Shown piece by piece: positions 19,980-31,900 of a DNA stretch of 64,000 nt; within the stretch, counting starts at the first letter, position 1, and each line of letters starts with the position of its first letter. The stretch is from Neoarius graeffei (lineage: Eukaryota > Chordata > Actinopteri > Siluriformes > Ariidae): contig NC_083596.1 of NCBI RefSeq assembly GCF_027579695.1, positions 11,282,298 through 11,346,297 on the forward strand. Reading direction: 5' to 3'. A program made the translations under genes and the position numbers. The notes under the pieces are model-generated. The model did not search any database. It saw only the letters and a program-made list of their open reading frames with translations, and was not told the origin of the DNA.

Positions 19980-22900
19980 TGTGTGAGAGTGTGTGTGAGA
20001 GAGAGAGAGAGAGAGTGCGCGCGAGTGAGAGAGAGAGAGAGTGCGCGCGCGCGAGTGAGAGAGAGCGCGAGTGAGAGAGAGCGCGAGTGAGAGAGAGCGC
20101 GAGTGAGAGAGTGCGCGCGAGCGAGAGAGTGTGTGCACGCGCGAGTGAGAGAGAGAGAGAGTGAGCGAGAGTGTGTGTGTGTGTCAGAGTTGCATGTTGA
20201 CCATTAAATTGGCTTGAATTTGTTAATCATGACAAGTTTTTTCTTGTGTGTTTGCTTGCCATTTTAGTACAATTTTTAAGTCAGAAAACCCCAAAACCCA
20301 GGAGCTTCGGGGGGCTTCCCCCCTTGTCCCCCCACCAGGGTGCTGCCCTGGACCAGCTGGGGGCCTGCGGCCCCCAGACCCCCGGCTAAAATTTTCAGAT
20401 AATTTCACCAGCCCCAAATCACATCCCTGTTTCCAATACAGAAGCATGCCTGTATGTGATGCAGTGCCGTCTAAGGGCCCGAAGATCACGGGCACCCAGT
20501 ATGGTTTTCCGGCCTTGACCCTTACGCACAGAGATTCTTCCAGATTCTCTGAATCTTTTGATGATATTATGCACTTTAGATGATGATATGTTCAAACTCT
20601 TTGCAATTTTACACTGTCGAACTCCTTTCTGATATTGCTCCACTATTTGTCGGCGCAGAATTAGGGGGATTGGTGATCCTCTTCCCATCTTTACTTCTGA
20701 GAGCCGCTGCCACTCCAAGATGCTCTTTTTATACCCAGTCATGTTAATGACCTATTGCCAATTGACCTAATGAGTTGCAATTTGGTCCTCCAGCTGTTCC
20801 TTTTTTGTACCTTTAACTTTTCCAGCCTCTTATTGCCCCTGTCCCAACTTTTTTGAGATGTGTTGCTGTCATGAAATTTCAAATGAGCCAATATTTGGCA
20901 TGAAATTTCAAAATGTCTCACTTTGGACATTTGATATGTTGTCTATGTTCTATTGTGAATACAATATCAGTTTTTGAGATTTGTAAATTACTGCATTCCG
21001 TTTTTATTTACAATTTGTACTTTGTCCCAACTTTTTTGGAATCGGGGTTGTAGTCAAAGGTAAGGTGGGATTGTGATTTATTTTATCGATTTCAAAAAGT
21101 ATTTTATGTGAGTCGGTGGAGATCAGTGACACAAGTCTGAGTGCGCTGTTATTACATTTACATGCCGATTTTGAATATTGAAATAAATTATTTAAAAAAA
21201 GTAATTAAATTGTATTTGTTATTTATTTTTATAAATTTAAATTTTATAATATTTTTCATTTTAATAATTATTTTTTTTATTTTTAAATAATCACCTGTGT
21301 ATTTATGCTAAAACAGTTATCCAGCTCAGGCTCAGTGAATATCAGTGAACAATGACCTCAACTTCGTCTCACTTATTATTCACTGATATTCACCTCACCT
21401 ACGGCGAGTAATTGTTAAAGCTAGACCGCCTTTCAGATTTTTCAAGTGTAGGCCATAAAAATAATTTTCCCCGACACCAAGCTATTTTCGTTTAGTGCAC
21501 CGAAAGCGACTGAATTTGAATCACAGACTTCCAATTGTATTAGGTTTTTATTTTAAAATAGAACAATTAATGAATTTAAGGCCACGTGGCCTGAAATTCT
21601 TCGCTATTTTTTTCCTGCTTCATCCTGACCCGATTCAAGATATTACATCATGCATGACGTGGTGGGCTTTCCCCGTTTGCACAAGGCATTGTGGGATACA
21701 AATTTGAAACAGGAGAGAAAAATGGCGGACGTGAGTGTGCGAATGAAACGTGAAAGACTGACTACAGTAACGGAAAGAAAGCGAGAAGAAAAGACGTTAT
21801 GTTATATACGAAGGAAAGGAAACGCAGGACCAAACTAATAAATATCGGCGTTCAGCGACAGAATGATGGAACTGTCAGTGCACGGTCAAAGGTAAACCTG
21901 TAGATGGCAGTAATGCAACACTGTGGATGCCAGTTGCCGTAAAACCCAAAAGAAGAAGAAGAAGAAGAAGTACCATAAATAATATTGGTGGGACATGGCA
22001 ATTCATTTCCGCCAGTTCGTTCATGTCGGTCAGTTCAGCAAAGAAATTCGTTCGTTCAGTTCGTTCACTCGTTCATTTTGATGACGTCACACCAAAGCGG
22101 CACAACAATGGCTGTCGTCCGAAGTTTAGTTCATCTTGAGTGAACGAGAGGCAGCAGAGGTGCCATCCACAATAGATTTTCATACATTACAATGTGCTTG
22201 AGAAAAAGATGGAAGAAAAACATTATCCTAGCATTATCTGAAAAAGACTACATAAACAAAGCTCTGAAAGTTAATTAAATGTAGATGAGAATAAAGCTGT
22301 TTTTATATTTATTATATTTATTTTAGTAGAGCCATGGTCTGCCGGCTATGCAGTTGTTCTCTCAAACCCATTAAGCAAAAAAAAAATTGCTTATTTAACA
22401 GCAACACTCATTTCAGAGAATAAACAACTTTACAAGTCATCATATTCAGCGAACAGCAGGCAGGCTGGCTGCTGGCTGTTCGTTCGTTCGCGAACTGCTG
22501 AGCTCGTTCGCTGTGAACTGAAATGTATTGATGAGTGAGAGCTCTAAATTGTAAACTAAAGACCTGGCATGTGTCAACGCTCTGATAATAGGGCTCAGAT
22601 AGCCCTTAAAGAAGTAAAGTGGCGCTGCTCTGCACAGATCAAAATACAAGTTGGACGCCCTTCTGCTACTGAACAGATCCTGCTGATTCGCCAACGACCG
22701 AGATTCAGCGACCGCCCTGCTGCCAGCGAGCAGAGACTGCTGATTCGCGAACGACCGAGAACGAGAGGCAGCGCGAACTAGTTCTAGTTGTTCACTTCGA
22801 AGACTCGTTCAAAAAGAACGGTTCGTTCGTGAACGACACACCACTAGTAAATAAACCTGCTCATGGACACACACACTTCCTCTGTCTGCTAGACTGCGTG

Positions 22901-25900
22901 AAGCGAGCGATTTCATGCACATTATTTGCTTTAATCCCCTCAAATTAAATAACTTCCCAGCCATAGAATGACCTGATATTTTGTCAGAAATAAGCATATA
23001 TCACAATGACCAAATTTCAAAGGGAACTAAATTTCGCCGATTTTATGAACTCGAAAGGCCGTCTAGCTTTAATTATTAAATGCGAGCGCACACATTTTCC
23101 ATACAGAATCGATATCGAGATTCTAAGCATCGCCTGATGCTGATCCGATACGCACAGCGACATGAGAAAGAAGCACGCCTCAACAGGTTTTTTTAGTCTC
23201 TTGTGACACCTAATAGCTAACGGGGCACTAATATGTACAGTACACCTTTCCTGCATTAGCTTTGGGACACCGAACGCCCAGATGGCACCATCTCTCTGGT
23301 GCACAGCTCCAGCATGCGCCAGTTTAACTGGGGATACACACAGTTCTCCCAGTTCAACAGCGACGACACTCTGCTCCTGGTGTCGGGGGTCTATGTGGGA
23401 CCACACCATTGCTCTTCTGGAGAGATCGCTGTCATCAGCTTAGGTGAGAAACACTCAACACACTCTTAACTCTAATACTAGTTAACTACAGTATTAACAG
23501 CTGTTAATCTATTAACCCAACACAGTCTCAATCCAAAAAAAAATCATGTTTTTGGAAATGGAGAAAGTATTGACTAGAAATTATCGCTCGAAACAGTGTG
23601 CAAGATGAAGTCGCATGGAATTAGTGAATATATTTTACTTACACTTTCTCTTAAATGCTTCCTCCAAGATACAGTGCTGTGCAGAAGTCTTCGGCACATG
23701 TGAAGAAATGCTGGAGACCAAAAATGGCTTAAAAGTAATGAAATGAAATGTTTCAACATTAAAAAAATACTATAAGCAGTAAGTCATGATAAATGAAACA
23801 CAGTCAGTATTTGGTGTGAGATGACCCTTTTCTTTAACCCGTTGATGCAAAACATGGGTCAAAAGTGACCCGGCTGAGTTTTTACCTTCTATATCTTTGC
23901 AATAAATTAATTCCATCATTCAGTATTCAAGTTATTCCTCAATTCACTTTTTTTGATCATCATACATCCTTATTTTTATTTTTTCCTTTCTTACTTTTTG
24001 AATAAAAACCCTTTTTGTATCACTACCCTTCGAATGCACAACATGGGTCAAAAACGACCCGCATTCATTTTCCAGGTTATTTCGTGTATGGCTGAGTGTT
24101 TCTATGATCTACTTTTGAAATAAATTGATTTTGTCATTTACTTTTCCAAATATGCAGTAAATATCTTGTTTTTGTTTAGGGGCAATTCCATGTAAATGTC
24201 AACCTCACCATGCAAAAATAAAGCAACATGTAATACATCAAAACCACTCCCAGAGATATCACCTAGGCCTGTATTTTACAGATGTGAATAAGTTGAACCA
24301 ATTTGTAACCAACCTAATATGTCACTGTCAGTCTTTCTTTCTTATAACGTAAACCCCAAGCTAAAATCAACTTTGATCATGTACAATTCTATATTATTGC
24401 CACAAGCCACAGAAATGTATGCTAAAATCCACAAAACAGCAAAACAATAGCCATCCTAAATATTATTTAAGAACTTTGATAGTTTTAGCTGATATTTAGA
24501 GAGTTTTTTTCAAAGGGTTATGGTGGTTAAATTGCTGATTTTCTAAACATATGCCATGTCTATTTCAGACGCGTCACATCCATAACGGAATTTCGTCACA
24601 TCCATAACGCTGACTTTTCCTTCCGAAACTCTGCATGAAATACAAAATATTTTAAACAAAGATTTTTTAATATTCACCTTGGACCCCTCTATCAAATGGA
24701 TATCTCCATTTCGACATTAGGTTTATAATTTCACAGAGTTTGATAAAAATGTACAGTCACCCAAGAAAAGTGATACTTTTTCTGTCACATTTTATCGCCC
24801 CACTCCTGTGAAGGACGGCCCCATGAGGACAGTTGAGGGTTATACCTGTTAAAACTGTTAATATTATAGTCAGGCTGTCTGTTGTTGCCCAAATGAGGAT
24901 GGGTTCCCTTTTGAGTCTGGTTCCTCTCGAGGTTTCTTCCTCATGTTGTCTGAGGGAGTTTTTCCTTGCCACCGTCGCCACAGGCGTGCTCATTGGGGAT
25001 AGATTAGGGATAAAATTAGCTCATGTTTTAAGTCGTTCAAATTCTGTAAAGCTGCTTTGCGACAATGTTTATTGTTAAAAGCGCTGTACAAATAAACTTG
25101 ACTTGACTTGATTGATTGACATCCATAACGCATCTTTTATTGGCGTTTTCTGGCATGCCCTAGATGTACTATGGGAATTGTTCTTGTTCTATCACTTCTC
25201 CAGTATGGTACAGCCTTAAAATATGCAACACCTGTTTAAATACTGGGAGACAATAAAACATGCGCTGGGTCATTTGTTGCCATTTTGAGTTCAAGTGTCA
25301 CGTCCATAACGCTGGAATTGCTCTTAGCACAAATCATCATTTTTATTTTTCCTTTCTTAAGTTATGAACAAGCACAGCTTTTGTAATTCTACATCAAGTT
25401 TACACACATGGGTCAGAACCGACCCGCATGCAGTTACTCCAGCGTTTGGTGGGAACTGTGAATTGTGCTTGTGTCAGACATTTCACAGCTCAGCACAGCG
25501 CCCTTTGCCCGTCTAATACATGGAAGGAATGTTTTTCAATTGTTCTAACATTACCTTAGAAAAAAAAATGGATTATGTTTAGGTTACCTTGAGAGTGAGT
25601 AGATTACTTGTCAGAAAGTTACAAGTAATTACTATTAGCTACCTAGGTGTTGACATATTCTACTTTAGTTAGCTAATTTTATTGTAGTTGGCTTAGCTAA
25701 CAACATAGTTAATAAATAAATAACTGGCCCCATTCACTGCTAAAGTCTCATCTCATTATCTCTAGCCGCTTTATCCTGTTCTACAGGGTCGCAGGCGAGC
25801 TGGAGCCTATCCCAGCTGACTACGGGCGAAAGGCGGGGTACACCCTGGACAAGTCGCCAGGTCATCACAGGGCTGACACATAGACACAGACAACCATTCA

Positions 25901-28900
25901 CACTCACATTCACACCTACGGTCAATTTAGAGTCACCAGTTAACCTAACCTGCATGTCTTTGGACTGTGGGGGAAACCGGAGCACCCGGAGGAAACCCAC
26001 GCAGACACGGGGAGAACATGCAAACTCCACACAGAAAGGCCCTCGCCGGCTACGGGGCTCGAACCCGGACCTTCTTGCTGTGAGGCGACAGCGCTAACCA
26101 CTACACCACCGTGCCGCCCCTCACTGCTAAAGTAATTACTTGAAACAAATTATTATTATTATAGTATTAAGACATTTAATTTTAAATCACACTCGGATGA
26201 CCCATGTGTAGTAATATAAAAAGTATTTTTGTTCATAAAGTAGGAAAGAAAAAATTAAATTAATGATTTGTGGTAATGAAAAACAAGATATTTAAAGAAT
26301 ACTTGGAATATTCAATCATAAAATAAATTGATTTCAAAAGATAGAGCAAAGAAAAACTCAGTCAGCATAAAATAACCTGGAAAATGAATGCGGGTCGTTT
26401 TTGACCCATGTTGTGCATTAGAAGGGGTGGGCATATGTTTTGCATCAAAGGGTTAAAAAAAAAAACGTCTCGTATACAACGAGTGCAGTTTGATAAGGAA
26501 GTGAGCTAGCCTGGCAAGCCAGACTAAATGTGAATATTTAGTCTGGCCTCGATCCGTAGACATTTCTGAAGGGTGGGGGGAACAAACCGCTGTCTTTCAA
26601 ACTGTCTCTGTGCGTATAGGCCAACGCTCTGACCAATCAGCGCAACAGTGACTGTGACGTAGTCAGAGCGACAGAAAGCAGTGGGGGAGACCTTGAAATA
26701 AATAATTTTTCAAAATGCGTATTAATTAATAAACAGGTTCTAGATATTAAGAAGTTTGGAGATAATGACCACAAGTTTGGAGTCTGTACCACATACTTAA
26801 CATACACTTATTTTTTTCAAGTGTTTTTCAAGGGTTTGCTTAAACTGTTTTTGAGAGTTTTTATTTAGTGGTGTTTGGTGAAATAATTTCCCTTAAATTT
26901 AAAATAACGGGAAAATAAGAAACAATCAAAAAGTAATGTTTCAAAGCTGTTTATTAATTCTTCGTACTGCACAAACTAGCCCCATCCTTTTGGCTACCAG
27001 CGGAGCCAGCTGGTAGATCAGACTTTTGCCATAGCCGGTCGGCAAAACAGCGAAAACGTCCTTCTTGAAAAGGAATGAGCGGAGAGCCTCTTCCTGCTCA
27101 TGTTTCAACGAAAACTCCAAGTCTAATTCTTCTAAAACTGATTCCAAAGAGGAGTCAAACGAGCGCTGTTCACTAGCCGTAGCCATCTTTCCTGTTGCGC
27201 TTTCTCCAGCGTCGCGCAGCTTTGTCGTCACTCCTGCAAAAGCCCACCCAAAGAATCCAAACAAAAACCTTGCGTTGTGATTGGCGGGCACGAGTTGATG
27301 CCCGGGGTGTTTTTGTTTATATGGTGCGAGGCTAGACCCACTCGCTAGGCAAAAATATTTTTGGCCGCTAGGCGGGTGGGTCTAGTTTACTAGGCTAGAA
27401 GTGAGCTGTAGGTTTTACTGAGCATCTTCCAGAACCAGCCCCAGTTCTTCTGGACACTTTGACTGTCACACTCACGTCTTCATTTTGCCCCAAAACCCAG
27501 TAGCCTTCATTATGTTTTCTTTTTTATTCTGAAAAGTGGTCATTATGTATGTAATATGCTGCTCAGACGGAAATTTATTTTTTCCTGTAACATTTAATTT
27601 TGTGCTGGAAAATAAATGAACGTTTGGAACTCTAAAATGTTTTTGTACTGACTCGATAATGTACAAGTCATAAAATAGAAATCTATAACAAAGTTTGTAT
27701 GAAAAAAAGTAGAGTGCGTAAGATTTTTGGACAGGACTGTATGTACTGTATATCCGCTCTTTATTCACTCAAGTTATGAAATCTTGTTTTTGGATCTCTA
27801 GAGAACTACACGCTGCTTTCGCGAGTGAGGAACAAGCCCTATGATGTTTTTGGGTGCTGGTTAAATGAGACTCATCTCATTTCTGGCAACCTGCATTGGA
27901 TTGGCAACATGACCTCCTGCACTGTGCTTTGGCTCAACAAAGCTTTTCAGGTCTGACCTTCGAACTCTGTACTTTCAATATGAAGCACATTTCCGCCAAG
28001 GTTACAGAACTACCGAAGAGTTAAAATTGTGCTAATCTGAATGAGCAGATTTCACATCCGGGCTCTTAAGGTGATGATACAAGGGGCAACTTTTTGGGCG
28101 ATGTTTTCGGGCAGTGTTGCCAGCTACGGGCAACCAGGTGAGACAGACAATTGGCAACAACCAATCAGATAAGAGCAACTCACAAAAGGGAAAAAAAAAT
28201 CATGAGCTTCCCATTACTTTTAACTTGATGCAAGAGAATTAACATGATCCCTACAGTGGCATGCAAAAGTTTGGGCACCCTTGCTGAAAATGTCTGTTAC
28301 TGTGAATAGTTAAAAAAGTATTTTTTTAAAAAGTATGGAGAGTGAAAAAAGTAAAGGAACACCATACGAAAGTTTGGGCACCCCAATACATTTGAGTTCT
28401 CAGGTAACTTTTACCAAGCTTCCAGACCTTAATTAGCTGATCGAGCTGTGGCTTGTTCAAATTCTTCGTCAGGAAAGGTCAGATGATGCAGATTTCAAAG
28501 CTGTATAAATTCTCTGACTCCTCAAACTTGTCCCTAAATTCAACAGCCATGGGCTCCTCTAAGCAACTCCCTTGCATTCTGAATAATAAAAAATTTGATG
28601 CTCACAAAGCAGGAGAAGGCTACAAGAACGTAGCAAAGTGTTTTCAGGTAGCTGTTTCCTCAGATTGTAATGTTATTAAGAAATGGCAGTTAACAGAAAC
28701 AGTCGGGATCAAGGTGAGGTCTGGAAGATGAAGAAAACTTTCTGAAAGAACTGCTCGTTGGATTGCTAGAAAGGCAAATAAAACCCCCTGTTTGACTGCA
28801 GAAGACCTTCAGAAAGATTTAGCAGACCCTGGAGTGGTGGTGCACTGTTCTACTATGCTACAAATATGACCTTCATGGAAGAGTCATCAGAAGAAAACCG

Positions 28901-31900
28901 TTCCTGCGTCCTAGCCACAAAATTCAGCGTCTGAAGTTTGCAAATGAACATCTAAATAAGCCTGATGCATTTTGGAAACAAGTCCTGTGGGCTGATGAAA
29001 TCAAAATTGAACTTTCTGGCCACAATGTGCAAAGGTATGTTTGGAGAAAAAAGGGTGCCAAATTCCAGGAAGAGAACACCTCTCCGACTCTGAAGCATGG
29101 GTGCGGATCGATCATACTTTGGGGTTGTGTTGCAGCCAGTGGCACAGGGCACATTTCACTGGTCGAGGGAAGCATGGATTCGAATAAATACCAGCAAACT
29201 CTGGAAGCAAACATCACACCATCTGTAAAAAGTTGCAGTTAAAAAGAGGATAGGTCCTACAATAAGATGATGATCCAAAACACACCACAAAATCTACAAT
29301 GGAATACCTCAAGAGGCACAAGCTGAAGGTTTTGCCCGGGCCCTCACAGTCCCCTGACCTAAACATCATTGAAAATCTGTGGATAGATCTCAAAAGAGCA
29401 GTGCATGCAAGACAGCCCAGGAAACTTGTAGAACTGGAAGCCTTTTGCAAGGACGAATGTGTGAAAATCCCCCAGGTAAGAACTGAAAGATTATTAGCTG
29501 GCTACAAAAAGTGTTTACAAGCTGTGATACTTGCCAAAGGGGGTGTTACTAAGTACTGACTATGTCAGGTGCCCAAACTTTTGCTCCAGGTCCTTTTCAT
29601 TTTTTGGTATTTTACGCCTGTAAATGATGGAAATAAAAATGTAATATTGCAGAAAATATTAAAGAAATATGTCACCTTTACCCTTATGGCTTTTGGAGAT
29701 CAGTTCATCTTCTGCTCACTTAACTATTCACAGTAACAGACATTTTCAGCAAGGGTGCCCAAACTTTTGCATGCCACTGTACATAGCTAGCGATAACTTT
29801 CAGCTAACTATGTGAGCAAAACCCACCGCTAGTTAGCGAAATCCTATTCAGTCACTATGGAGCGGTGGTTAGCTAACGGCAGTTTACACTTAGCTGAAAA
29901 AAAAAATCGATGTCTTAATTACATCCTGAGCATGTAAAAATAGATGTCTGTTAGTTTTGTAAGGTATGACAACTTACCGGTGTAAAAAGATATAAGTCGT
30001 CTCTCTTTTTCTTCGCTCCACTGCTGTTGAGACGCCGCAATCTTTGTTGAAAATTTCAGAAGCTCTCAGGTGGGCATGTGATTTGCTGCTAGCACTCTGA
30101 TTGGATGATCTTCAGAATTGGTCCAAGACGATCAAAATTGTTTCAATAGAAATTATGTTGCCCAATCACGATGGGAAAGTGTCGAAGCACAATTGCCTGG
30201 CAACAATGCCCAAAAAGTTGCCCCGTGTACAATCATCTTTAGTTTTTTTTTTTTGGGGGGGCAGTTGCTTGGAGAACTATCAAAACGATCATGTACCCAA
30301 AATGTGCTTACCTACTCCATATCTACTTAGGTTGAATATTGATTTTTGAATAAAATACAGTTTGCTGTCTGTCCCTCCAGGACATAGAGTCTGAAAACGT
30401 TAACGTGGTCAAGCGCCTCTTCAAGATCCAGAATGTCAACGCCAGCACCATTCGTACAGTGATGGTGGCCCACTGCCGACGGCACGACACGCCCGACCTG
30501 CTGCTCGACTACGAGGCGCAATCTCAGGCCCAGCATCAACACAACAGAGAATCTCAACACTACCAGCCTCTGCTTTTCAACGTAGGAGCGTCAGACAGTG
30601 AGGAAGATGATGACGAAGAGGGCGAAGCGCATACTGAAACAAGGCACTCTACTCATCTGCCCTATCTGCCCCATCTCAGCCCGTCCAGATATGAGCACAT
30701 CAGACATGTGGGTATTCACTGCAAAAAATAAAAATCTTAGGAAGTTTATTTGTCTATTTTCAAGTCAAAACATCTAGCCACCCTTGTTATAAGACATAAT
30801 TGCCCAACAAGCAAAACCTCATTTAGCTAGAAAGGCTAGTTTTTAGACAGTCCATCCTGAAAATCTTGTATAGGCAAAATGTCTTGAAAAAGTCTTATTT
30901 GGAGCACCTTTGAAAAATAAAACAAGGTTTTTTTTAAAACAAGTAAGTACATTTTGGACATTTGTCAAATGCGGTTCATCTTGTTTCAAGAAAAAAAAAG
31001 TATACTTGTTTTGGGAATAAATGAACTTTACTGAAATCTTTGAATATTTCATTACAATTCAACTCCACCTTACAGATCCTAAGTTTACTGTGACTGTTTT
31101 CTCAGTCATTCAGAGTGAGCTCCTTCTAGATGCTGTACAGACTCTAGACCAGACAAGTGCCTTCAAAAAGGCTATGAGTGAGTGGAGGGTGTTTTAGTGA
31201 GGTCTTTTTGGAATGCTGTGAGTTAAGTTCAGCGTTTTGTTTTTTTTTTGTGCCTGATCTTGTAAACCCCTCGTACACATGAATAGTCAGTGCCCCCAAA
31301 ATGCACTGTTGCTTTGGCGTTGTGTAAGCACTGCAAGTCAAAATGCGTAGACTTTTATTTATTTTTTTGGTGCCTGAGGTCCTGGGGAAGTGGAATCTTA
31401 AGAGATGTTTGAATGTTGAAATGGGGAAAAAAAATAAACTTGTTGCAATGCTACACGTGTCGTCAACTTGATTCAAGATAGTCTCTGGTCTCATATCTAG
31501 AGTATTTTACTAATTACAGGTCACAAAAGGAGAATCTTTTAAGCTAGCAATGCTTAGTTGTAGAATTTAACAATCCTAATATTAGTATATTTATCTTAAA
31601 TTCAGTTTTTACTGCCAAGACTTTTGTCATGAATTTAAGTGAAATACCCTTAAAATGAAATAAATAAAAATGACTTGAATGGCTAAATGTAAGAAGTACG
31701 ATCTTGTTATAAGAGCTATTTTGATTATTTTGAGTTAATCAGATCTCACATAATACGTTCCCCAATCTTATTTTGGAATTATTTAATCTAAAAGCAGGTT
31801 AGATTTTTCATCTTACCAAGTCAAATTTGACTAGTTCCATTGGCAGATTTTTTTTCACCTGATTCAAGCAAATATGCTTTGTTTTAATCTTTTATTTCTT

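Larger units (their letters stand above)
19196..20429. mobile_element. Element nested in Tc1, CAGGGATGTGATT termini, 6-bp TSD
   Basis: The ends CAGGGATGTGATT and AATCACATCCCTG are perfect inverted repeats of 13 bp. The flanking duplication is TTTCCA (19,190-19,195 and 20,430-20,435); removing the element and one duplicate restores the transposase frame. The CAGGG end and an internal frame with [11 protein letters not shown] (from ATG 19,575), like the start of BED-type hAT proteins, suggest hAT, although hAT normally gives 8 bp. It also holds an inverted repeat centred near 19,463 and a long GT/GA microsatellite. Confidence 0.75.
18206..21050 (-). mobile_element. Tc1-like transposon with internal insertion
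   Basis: Inverted ends start CAACCCCGATTCCAAAAAAG at 18,206 and finish as the complement at 21,050, flanked by TA on each side. The TIRs extend about 60 bp. The transposase is encoded on the minus strand in two blocks (20,742-20,430 and 19,195-18,375) interrupted by a 1,234-bp element. Without that insertion the element is about 1.6 kb, the normal size for the family. Confidence 0.92.
18003..21420 (+). mobile_element. Crypton/KIAA1958-like element remnant, split by Tc1
   Basis: Two flanks of one older element (18,003-18,205 and 21,051-21,420) surround the Tc1 insertion. The left flank has an ORF from 18,098 reading [20 protein letters not shown] then [11 protein letters not shown]. This resembles the N-terminus of DUF3504/KIAA1958-type proteins related to Crypton tyrosine recombinases. 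A relative lies at 49,513-50,485, matching in the GGTAARGTGGGATTGTGATTT and TGTGTATTTATRCTAAAACA regions. Only the N-terminal exon-like part survives. The assignment is tentative. Confidence 0.4.
23838..26452. mobile_element. piggyBac-like element, TTAA duplication, with nested elements
   Basis: The left end is CCCGTTGATGCAAAACATGG and the right end TGCATCAAAGGG, each bordered by TTAA (23,834-23,837 and 26,453-26,456). A subterminal block, ATGCACAACATGGGTCAAAA then ACGACCCGCATTC, is repeated inverted on both sides (about 24,034 and 26,390). TTAA plus CCCTTTGATGC-like ends indicate piggyBac. No transposase remains. Inserted within it are the 4-bp-TSD element (24,180-25,323) and a SINE (25,746-26,120). 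Confidence 0.8.
28069..30238. mobile_element. PIF/Harbinger-like element, TTA duplication, hosting a Tc1
   Basis: The left end AGGTGATGATACAAGGGGCA and right end TGCCCCGTGTACAATCATCT are inverted, sharing GGGGCAACTTTTTGGGC. Both are flanked by TTA. Excluding the Tc1 at 28,254-29,779, roughly 640 bp remain without coding capacity. The superfamily is inferred from the 3-bp duplication. Confidence 0.55.

Noticed and set aside
19794-20138. Ser/Leu/His-rich open frame on the minus strand
   Set aside because: It is the translation of a GA/GT microsatellite.
20248-20583. Pro-rich frame near the right end of the nested element
   Set aside because: GC-rich non-coding sequence that crosses the element boundary and the 6-bp duplication into Tc1; no domain is recognisable.
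21978-22846. GTTCGTTC-rich stretch as a regulatory enhancer array
   Set aside because: The motif extends to a terminus-like end (GAACGACACACCACTAG) and looks like a degenerate transposon; there is no independent evidence of regulation.
26941-27291. A host RecQ-family helicase gene
   Set aside because: Only the N-terminal motifs are present, the frame ends soon after Walker A, and the segment lies between element termini with a 9-bp duplication; the same happens at 54,586-55,027.
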